Assembly (NCBI GenBank): GCA_018713365.1
Contig: DVOU01000039.1
Coordinates: 1 to 64,000, forward strand
DNA: 64,000 nucleotides
Source of the DNA: Pullichristensenella excrementipullorum
GTDB lineage: Bacteria; Bacillota; Clostridia; Christensenellales; Aristaeellaceae
Direction: 5' to 3'
Part shown: one piece after another, positions 7,428 through 16,300 of the stretch
Numbering within the stretch: position 1 is the stretch's first letter
Layout of the letters: each line of letters starts with the position of its first letter
The notes under the pieces: generated by a model
Database searches by the model: none
Told to the model about the DNA's origin: nothing
What the model saw: only the letters and a program-made list of their open reading frames with translations
Made by a program: the position numbers and the translations under genes

Positions 7428-9614
7428 ATGGCACGAAAAGTATATAAGGTGCGCAGCCTGCCTCTCCGCGGGGGTATCCGCGGCGGGCGCGCGGATGAGA
7501 ACGCGCGCCCATCAAGGCGCAGGCGCACCGGCAAAACGGACGCAGAACACGAACGCCTCCGCGCAAGAGAAAAGGGGGTTGAAGACAGCGCCATTGCAGA
7601 GCGCGGCGGAGACAGGCCGGCTGTTGAGGAGCCGGAAGAGGGCGCTTCGAGGCGTCTTTCCCATCGGGCGGAGGCCGCTGAAGCGCATACCGGCTCAATT
7701 AAGGCACAAAAGCATCGAAGACGCCTGCGGCATGGCGCGGAGGAAACGCGGAGTATTTCCAGAACCGAAGAAGCCTTTGACACTTTTGGGGGAAACGGCG
7801 CCGGGGAAAGAACGGCCAAACCTGGCCGTCAAACTGCCGGCGCTCCGGCTGTCCGCGGGAGAGCGGCGCAGGTTGAATCTGGCAATGCCCGGAAACAGCG
7901 CCAGCGCAAGCAGGCCGGCTCTTTCCGACAGGCGGAGAAGGACGCGAGCGCAGCCGCCGAAAGTTTTGAGAGAATCACAGACACGGAGATCAAACGGACT
8001 TCTGAGATCGCCTCTTTTCAAAAACGCGCGCGCCTGAATCACAGCGACGAGGAAAGCGCCATGGCGCATGGCGCTGGCCGTCTGGCCCGCAAGACCGCCT
8101 CGCTGATGGGCGCTGCCGCTATTCAGGCGGCGAAGCGCAGGCGGCCTGAGGCGGAGGAAGACAACGCCGCTGTGGAGGCGGTTCACAGCGGTACGGCTGC
8201 GGTATACAACGCGGCACGCTATCACTCCCCTCCCAGCAAAACAGTGGCCAATTCCAAACGGGCGGCTAGCCTCCACAAAAACACGATTCGCAGCGAGGAG
8301 AACGTTCGCTCCGAATTTGTGAAATCATCCGAACACGCGGCGCAGGCCGAGCACCGAAAAAAGGAACGGATTCTTTCTTTTCAAAAGAAAAAACGCCAGC
8401 GCGCGATTGCCGAAACCAAGCGGAAAGGGTCAACCATCGTCACCGCGGGCGGCTTTGCCGCCTCACCCAACAGCATGTTTACCGCGCCGAAAAAGGCCAA
8501 GGAAGCTGCGAAGTCCTTCTTTTCGGAGCATAAGGGGGCGATCCTGGGAATATGCGTGGCCGGGCTGATCTTTGGGCTGTTCGCGCTGGCGCTGTCCAGC
8601 GGCGCGTCTTTGGTGCAGGGCAGCGGCACGACGGTGATCTCAACGACCTACGTCAGTACGGATGATGACATCTATGCCGCGGAGAACGCCTATTGCGCCC
8701 TGGAGGATGGGTTGAACGCCCAGGTAAACGCGATTCCGTCCACGCATCCGGGGTATGACGATTACGAATACCAGATCGACGAGATCGAGCACAATCCCTA
8801 TAATTTGATCTCATACATTCAGGTGAAATACGGCGGGTTTGCATACGACGATACGGTGAAAGCGGAAATCAGCCGTCTGTTCCAGCAGCAGTATGCGCTT
8901 TCTGTCTCCGAAAAGAGCGAGACGCGGACACGCATGGAAACCGTCACGGAAATGCAAACGGTCTTCGATCCAAGCACCGGAGAAACGCGCGTGGAACCGG
9001 TTGAATATGAGCGGGAAGTTGAATATCAGCACCGCACGCTCTACACCGTATTGACCAATCATAGCTTTGACCGCGTTGCCCGCGCAAATATGACCGATGA
9101 GGAGCTTACCCTGTACAATGCGCTGAACCGTACCTATGGCAACAGGCCCTATCTGTTTGACCTTTCATCCCTGTCAGACGGCGCAGGCATACAATATAAG
9201 ATTCCGCCGGAAGCGCTGTCCGATGAAAAATTCATGAACATGCTCCGTGAAGCGGAAAAATACCTGGGAATGGAGTATGTCTGGGGCGGAAAAAGCCCCC
9301 GAAGCGGTTTTGACTGCTCCGGTTTCGTCTGCTGGGTGATCAACCACTGCGGCAATGGCTGGGATGTCGGCTCGAAGCGCGCCAAAGACCTCTGCCGCAT
9401 GTGCATCTACGTTACGCCCGAAGAAGCCCGGCCCGGCGACCTGATTTTCTTTGAAAAGACCTATGATACGGATGGCGCATCCCATGTAGGCATCTATGTG
9501 GGCAACAATACGATGATCCACTGCGGAAACCCCATCAAGTACGGGCGCATTGATACGCGCTATTTCAAACAGCACTTCCTGTGCTTTGGCCGGCTCCCGT
9601 TCTACGACAACTGA
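7428..9614 (+). CDS. NlpC/P60 cell-wall hydrolase of the conjugation system (CD1108-like)
   Basis: A 728-residue protein. Residues 1-~360 are a long Arg/Ala/Glu-rich, probably disordered cytoplasmic region; a transmembrane helix follows (~370-392, ILGICVAGLIFGLFAL), then an extracellular stalk and a C-terminal NlpC/P60 peptidase domain (~600-728). Catalytic Cys is in FDCSGFVCW (~629) and His in SHVGIYV (~686). It probably opens peptidoglycan for the mating channel, the VirB1 role. ATG 7428 follows GGGAGGG, 13 bases after the sortase stop; the frame is open upstream but that part is a shadow of the sortase gene. Confidence 0.88.
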   Translation: MARKVYKVRSLPLRGGIRGGRADENARPSRRRRTGKTDAEHERLRAREKGVEDSAIAERGGDRPAVEEPEEGASRRLSHRAEAAEAHTGSIKAQKHRRRLRHGAEETRSISRTEEAFDTFGGNGAGERTAKPGRQTAGAPAVRGRAAQVESGNARKQRQRKQAGSFRQAEKDASAAAESFERITDTEIKRTSEIASFQKRARLNHSDEESAMAHGAGRLARKTASLMGAAAIQAAKRRRPEAEEDNAAVEAVHSGTAAVYNAARYHSPPSKTVANSKRAASLHKNTIRSEENVRSEFVKSSEHAAQAEHRKKERILSFQKKKRQRAIAETKRKGSTIVTAGGFAASPNSMFTAPKKAKEAAKSFFSEHKGAILGICVAGLIFGLFALALSSGASLVQGSGTTVISTTYVSTDDDIYAAENAYCALEDGLNAQVNAIPSTHPGYDDYEYQIDEIEHNPYNLISYIQVKYGGFAYDDTVKAEISRLFQQQYALSVSEKSETRTRMETVTEMQTVFDPSTGETRVEPVEYEREVEYQHRTLYTVLTNHSFDRVARANMTDEELTLYNALNRTYGNRPYLFDLSSLSDGAGIQYKIPPEALSDEKFMNMLREAEKYLGMEYVWGGKSPRSGFDCSGFVCWVINHCGNGWDVGSKRAKDLCRMCIYVTPEEARPGDLIFFEKTYDTDGASHVGIYVGNNTMIHCGNPIKYGRIDTRYFKQHFLCFGRLPFYDN

Positions 9615-9684
9615 TACACGACGTTTGAAGCAAATACCGCACCATGCAAGAAACAGGCACATCCTGCCGGAAAGCGAGAAGAAC

Positions 9685-10344
9685 ATGAAAAAGCACACGA
9701 TTTTGAGCATCATCAGGCGCATCGCCCTGTTGACCACCATGACCGCCCTGTGCGTGGGCATGCCCGCGCACGCCATCGTTCCCAGCGAGGCCGATGAAGA
9801 TACCGAACCGGCGGAAATCATCGAGGTTTCGCCAACACCCACACCCACGCCGGATATTCTCTACGAGCCGCTGCCGGAGGGTACCTCCCAGCCCTTCTCC
9901 ATTGCCGGAAACGGCGAAGTCCTCGACGATATTGAGGATGGCGATAAAGAATTTTATACCATCACCACGCAGAACAACAATCAGTTTTTCATCGTTGTGG
10001 ACAAGGCGCGCGCGTCGGAAAATGTCTATATGCTGGCGCGCGTCGATGAAACGGATATCGCTGGATTCATCGAAGAATACACGCAGCCCACCGCAACGCC
10101 CGCGCCGCAGGTCGTCATTCAGCAGCCTACGCCCGAACCCACGCCCCAGGTAATCGTGACGGAGCCGGAGGAAGAAACTGGCGGCAACACCGGCTCCTAC
10201 GCGCTGATTGGCGTCGCGGCGCTGGTTTTCATTGCCGGCGCGTATTACTTCAAGGTTTATAAGCCCAGGCATGAAGAAGGCGAATATGACGACGAAGGTA
10301 TGGAGTTCGACGACAGTGAAGACGAAACGGACGACGGTGAGTAA
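9685..10344 (+). CDS. DUF4366 protein of the conjugative element (CD1107-like), exported membrane protein
   Basis: A 219-residue protein: signal peptide (residues ~1-31, ending PAHA), a Pro-Thr rich spacer (TPTPTPD), a DUF4366-type domain (FYTITTQNNNQFFIVVD), a second PT-rich linker, then a membrane segment at ~172-189 (YALIGVAALVFIAGAYYF), basic stop-transfer KVYKPRH and an acidic tail. Position after the NlpC/P60 gene is conserved in this ICE family. The sequence EEETGGN directly before the membrane segment resembles a degenerate sortase motif. ATG 9685 is preferred over upstream codons because a classic signal peptide starts there. Confidence 0.85.
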   Translation: MKKHTILSIIRRIALLTTMTALCVGMPAHAIVPSEADEDTEPAEIIEVSPTPTPTPDILYEPLPEGTSQPFSIAGNGEVLDDIEDGDKEFYTITTQNNNQFFIVVDKARASENVYMLARVDETDIAGFIEEYTQPTATPAPQVVIQQPTPEPTPQVIVTEPEEETGGNTGSYALIGVAALVFIAGAYYFKVYKPRHEEGEYDDEGMEFDDSEDETDDGE

Positions 10345-10377
10345 GGCGTCCGCCGCGCCGCCGAGGAGGTGAGGCAA

Positions 10378-13300
10378 ATGGCAAAATTGGACAGTATCCG
10401 CTTTCTCGCCGGGCGTTGGGCCGGCTGGGTCAGCCAGTCGCCGGCGGACTGGATGCGCTTTATGGATACGGCCTCCCGCATGTACCGGTATTCCTTCCCG
10501 GATCAGCTTTTGATCTATGCCCAACGTCCGAACGCCACGGCCTGCGCGTCTCTTGAAACATGGAACACAAGGCTCAACCGCTGGGTCAACCGGGGCGCAA
10601 AGGGCATCGCTTTGATAGACGACAACCAGCAGCCGGCAAAGCTGCGCTACGTCTTCGATGTGGCGGATACCCATGCTCGATATGGCGACCGGCTTCCCTA
10701 TATCTGGCGTGTGGAGGGGCGGCACATCCCGCCGCTCCTGGCGCACCTGGCGTATACCTACAGCCTGCCGGACGCTTCCTCCCTGGAATCCATGCTCAGC
10801 CAGATCGCAAATCAGGTCGCCGAAGACTATCTCGACGACGCCCTGTATGGTATCGAGCAGGAAATGACCGGCTCCCGGCTCGCCCAACTTCCAGAGGCGC
10901 GAAGAAGAGAAATCTTTCACGGCCTGTTTGAAAGCAGCATCCTCTATGAAACGATGCGGCGTTGCGGCCTCAACCCTGAAACGGCGCTCCCAGAGCGGAC
11001 GTTTAATAACATCCGCTATTTTAACCGCCCCCGCATACTTGGCGTGCTGGGCGGCGCGGTCAGCAATGCCTGCGAAAATATCCTCATGGATATTGGGCGG
11101 GAAATTCGCGCCATTGACAGGGAAAATTTGCGTATCCCTCTTGCAAAAAGAGAAAACATGGTATATAATGACTTTAATGTGGTAAAGCGCGAAAGTGATA
11201 CATCTGAAGGAGGCAATGAAAATGGAATTGACGTATCAGCGCCAGGGAGATTACCTGTTTCCGAATCTGGAGATCGAATCGAGCGTGACGGAACCCATCG
11301 GCCGGTTCGGGATGCAGCGGAAGGCCTATCTGAAGGAGCATCATCCGGGTTGGTATCAGAGCATGTTGCTGACGGGCAGGCTGGACGGGCACCTGTTGGA
11401 GATCGACCGGAGCGCGAACGCGCGGATGGAACTGCTGACAAGCCAGATGGCAGAGCGGGAGGACGTGACGGAAGCCCTGAAAGAGACGAACCAGTTGGAG
11501 TGGGTGCAGCGGATGAACAATATACGCAGCCGGGCGGAGGAGATCGTGCTGACGGAGTTGATTTACAACTGATCGAAACCGCGCCAGACGGCCAGCCGGA
11601 GGAAACAACCGAAGATATACGCGAGGCAGAAGCGGAAGCAGCTTCTGCCTTTGCTTTGCCCGGACTGCCTACCGTTCAGCGGCAAATTCACGAAATTGAA
11701 GAGCGCGCGGCGGCGGTCTACGCGGGAACGCTGCCTTTTCCGGCGGATGTTGTGGACGAAATCCTTCGCACCGGCGGCAACCGCTCAGGAACGTTGTATC
11801 GTCTGACGTACAATTTCATGGTCGGCCAATCGCGGGATGAGCGGGTAGAATACGTCCGGCAGGAATACCGCACAGGCGGCAAGGGCTTTACCATAAACGG
11901 CGCAGACTATGCCGTTTGGTTTGACCGTTCCGGCATGCAGATCGCGCGGGGCCGCACGGTGCATACCGCGCCGCACAACACCGCGTTTTTGTCCTGGGAA
12001 CAGGTAACGGATCGGATTCATCAACTGCTTCAGCAGGGCGAATTTGCGCCCCAGGCAACGTTGGAAGGCGCGCGCGACTACGTTCTCAAAGCCTGCGCAC
12101 AGGCGCTGGTCTATATGGAGAGGGATGTCGAACAGGAATACAAGCCCCTGTTGTTTGACGATCCTGATCTTTTTGCCGGGACTTTCCCCGAAGCGGTTGA
12201 GAGGGGCGCGGCCTTTCTGGAGGTACAGGAAAATATCGGTATGCTGACCGCCCGGCTGCAAACATTCGCGGAACAGTATGCCCAGAACCGCGAAATGATG
12301 CGCTCTCCCACCTATAACCCCACCCGCATGTCCGCCGTGTTCGAGCGCCTTGCAAGGCCATGGGCAGCCTATCAGAGCAGGGAGGACTTTCATCCGCAGG
12401 AACCGGCTACGTTCATTACCGAAGACGAGGTGGACGCGGCGCTTACAGGCGGCGCTCTATACGAAAACAGCCGTCTGACAATCTATGCGTACTGGTTGAC
12501 CACAGAGAGCAGAACAGAGCGCGCGTCATTTCTTCGCCAGCATTACGGCGAAGGCGGGCGCTCCCATGCCGTGTCCGGCGCGGATCAATCTGATGAAATG
12601 CACGGTGCCCGCGGCATAACGCTTCGCAAAGGCGCCGCCGTATACCGGCTGACATGGCCCAATGTTGTCCAGCGCATCGACGCGCTGATCCGAAACGATC
12701 TCTACCTGACCGCCAGCGATCATGCGAAGATGCCTGAGTACGAAAGGGGTGTTATGGCCGGAAGGATTCTGCACTTTTACAGGGAGCTTCCTTCCGATGT
12801 GGAAAGGCCGTTTCGCGACGCATACGATCCGCGCCCGGAAATCGCCCGTATGCTGGAAAATACGGATAGCGCCGTATCCTTGCTCAGCGCCATGACGGAG
12901 GCGATGACCGGGATACCTGAGGAAACGGAAGCCTTTGAACGGATCTCCAATATGCTGTTCCAGTTTTATGACTATGTGGACGGCAGCTACACGATTTTTC
13001 CTGAACCGCCGTGGAAAGCCACGCCCGAAAGGGAGCAGACGCGGCAGCTATCCATGTTTGACCAGTTTGAACTGCCCGGCGGTCTGCCGGATGAAAACGC
13101 GGTCGAAACAGAAGCGGAAGGCGTTTCGATTGCGGGAAATGAAGCGCAGGAAGAAACCGGCGTTGAAGGTTCTTCCCCGCCGGAAACCAGCGGGACGCTG
13201 TCGGAAAACGCGCAGCCCGATGAAGAACCGTCTGCCGCGGATGAAAAAGCCATCCATACGGCAGAAACGCCAGAGGAAGACAGCGGCGAACAGCTTCCTG

Positions 13301-16300
13301 AAAATGCTCCGGCCATTGGCCAGACCCTTCATGTGGACGGCCGCTCTTACGAGATCGAATCCATCAGCGCGCTTTCAAAATCAGTTCACCTTCGCGACCT
13401 GGATTTCCAGCGTGAAAACGGCTATCCCATCTCCCGCGTGGAACCTTATTCCGTTGTTCAGGGCTGGCTGAAGGAGCAAGCCGAACCGTGGATTCCCGGC
13501 CATGAACCCGGCGAAGATTCGCCGCTCAAACTCGTTGAAACCGTCATCACCCTTGCGCCGCGTTCGGAGCAGGAGGAACAAATTCCCTCGCCGCCGGAAC
13601 CGGAGCGCCACAATTTTCATATCACCGACGCCGGCCTCGGCGCGGGCGGCCCCAAGGCCAGGTTCCGCATGAACATGGAAGCCATCCTTCTGCTCAAACG
13701 CATTGAGGCGGAGGGGCGGCTGGCGACGCCGGAAGAACAGGAAACGCTGTCGCACTATGTTGGCTGGGGCAGCGTGCAGGAAGCCTTTGAAGCGGATAAT
13801 CCCGCCTGGAAAAATGAACACCGGCAGCTTCTGGACGCGCTGACCCCGGAGGAGTTTGACGCGGCGCGGGCGACCACGCTGAACGCCTTTTACACCTCTC
13901 CCACCGTCATCCAAGCGATGTACGAAGCACTGGAAAATATGGGATTCCACAAAGGCAATATACTGGAACCCTCCTGCGGCGTTGGCAATTTCATGGGCAT
14001 GCTGCCGGAGAGCATGCGGGACGCCCGCATGTACGGCGTAGAAATCGACAGCATCACTGGAAGAATCGCACAACAGTTGTACCAGCGCAATACCATTGTC
14101 GTGCAGGGCTTTGAAGATACGAGCTTCCCGGACAATTTCTTTGACGTGGTCATTGGAAACGTGCCCTTTGGCGCGTATAAGGTGATAGACCGGCAGTATG
14201 ACCGGCACAATTTCCTGATTCACGATTACTTTATCGCGCGGTCTGTAGACCTGGTGCGTCCGGGCGGCGTTGTCGCGGTGATTAGCTCCAGCGGCACCAT
14301 GGACAAGCAATCGGACGGCATGCGCAGGTATGTGGCGGCGCGCGCTGATCTTCTCGGGGCCATTCGCCTGCCGCGCAATGCTTTTCAGCGCAATTCGGGC
14401 ACCAGTGTCGTTACAGATGTCCTCTTCTTCCAAAAACGTGAAAGCGCGGCCATTGAACAGCCGGAATGGGTGGGGTTGGCCAAAACCCCGGAAGGTTTTG
14501 ACATCAACGCCTACTTCGTCCGCCATCCTGAGATGATTCTTGGCACGCTTTCTTCTGAAAATACGCAATACGCGGCGCAGGCGTTTACCGTGGAACCCAT
14601 TCCCGGCGCAGATCTCGCGGAGCAGTTGCGCAGAGCCATGCAGAATATCCACGGAACCATCCTGGAAACGGAGCTTTCTGATACCGATCTGGAGGAAAAC
14701 ATCCAGTCGCTTCCCGCTGATCCTGAAGTCAGAAATTTCAGCTACACGGTTGTGAATGGGCGCATTTATTACCGGGAGAACTCCGTCATGAACCCTGTGG
14801 ATCTGCCGCAAAATACGGCGGGCAGGGTCATGGCGCTGATCCAGATGCGCGACAGCGTGCGGCAGTTGCTCGACGCGCAGCTTGCGGATGCTTCGGACGC
14901 GCAAATCGAAGCCATGCAGCGGCGGCTTGACGCCCAGTATGACAATTTTACCCGCGCTTACGGCCTGATCAACACCACGGCCAACCGGCGCGCCTTCCAG
15001 CAGGACAGCGGCTACAGCTTGCTATCTTCCTTGGAAATACTGGATGAGGATGGGAAACTCAAACGCAAGGCGGATATTTTCACCAAGCGGACAATCCGCA
15101 AGCCTGAGCCTGTGGATAGCGTGGATACAGCCAGCGAAGCGTTGGCGCTGTCCATCGGGGAAAAAGCGTGCGTCGATCTGAAATTCATGTCTTCGCTGTG
15201 CGGCAAAACAGAACGGGAAATCACAGATGAACTGCGAGGCGTCATCTTTCAAAATCCTGTTACCCATGTATGGGAAACCAGCGACGAGTATCTGTCCGGC
15301 GATGTGCGCCGGAAATTGCGCGAGGCGGAAGACACGGCCAAGGCCGCGCCGGAATACGCCGTCAACGCGGAAGCGCTGCGGCGGGTACAGCCCAAAGAGC
15401 TGGACGCCTCCGAGATCGAAGTGCGCCTTGGCGCGACGTGGATAGACCCCGTTTACATCGACCGGTTTCTAAGCGACGTGCTTTCCGTGCCCGCATGGAT
15501 GGCAGGGCGCACGATTCGTACACAGTATTCGCCTGTCTCCGGCGCGTGGAACATCAGCGGCAAGAGCAGCAATTCTGGCAACGCCCTGATCTATACGGTC
15601 TACGGCACGGAAAAGGCCAACGCCCTGCATCTGCTGGAAGACGCGCTGAACCTGAAGGACGCCAAAATCTACATGACCGTACAGACGCTGGACGGCGAAA
15701 AGCGCGTGCTGGACAAAAAAGCCACGATCCTCGCCCAGCAGAAACAGGAAATGCTGCGCGCCGCCTTCAAAGAGTGGATTTTTAAGGATATGAACAGGCG
15801 GGAAGCCCTTGTAAAGAAATACAATGAACTGTTTAATTCTGTGAGGCCGCGGGAGTATGACGGCAGCCACATCCGCTTTGTCGGGATGTCGCCGGAGATT
15901 TCGCTGATGCCGCACCAGAAGAACGCGGTAGCGCACATCCTGTATGGCGGGAACACGCTGCTGGCGCACTGCGTCGGCGCAGGCAAGACCTTCCAGATGA
16001 TCGCCGCGGGCATGGAGGCCAGACGCCTGGGCCTTTCGCAGAAAAACCTCTACGTTGTTCCCAACCACTTGACAGAACAATGGGGCGCGGATTTCCTGCG
16101 GCTATACCCCGGCGCAAATATCCTGGTGGCGACGCGGCGCGATTTTGAACCGGCGAACCGAAAGAAGTTTTGTTCCCGCATTGCCACAGGGGATTACGAC
16201 GCCATCATCATTGGACACTCGCAATTTGAAAAGATACCCATTTCCAGGGAACGCCAGTTGGCGATGCTGAAGAACCAAATCGACGATATTGCCGGGGCGA

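Noticed and set aside
7411..8037. A 208-codon plus-strand ORF with ATG overlapping the NlpC/P60 start
   Set aside because: The NlpC/P60 frame has the better ribosome binding site and continues into known domains; the other frame is Arg/Ala-rich and stops inside the low-complexity region, with no promoter of its own.
13381..14904. A 507-codon minus-strand ORF inside the helicase gene
   Set aside because: It is antisense to the methylase domain and its product is a shadow without motif.
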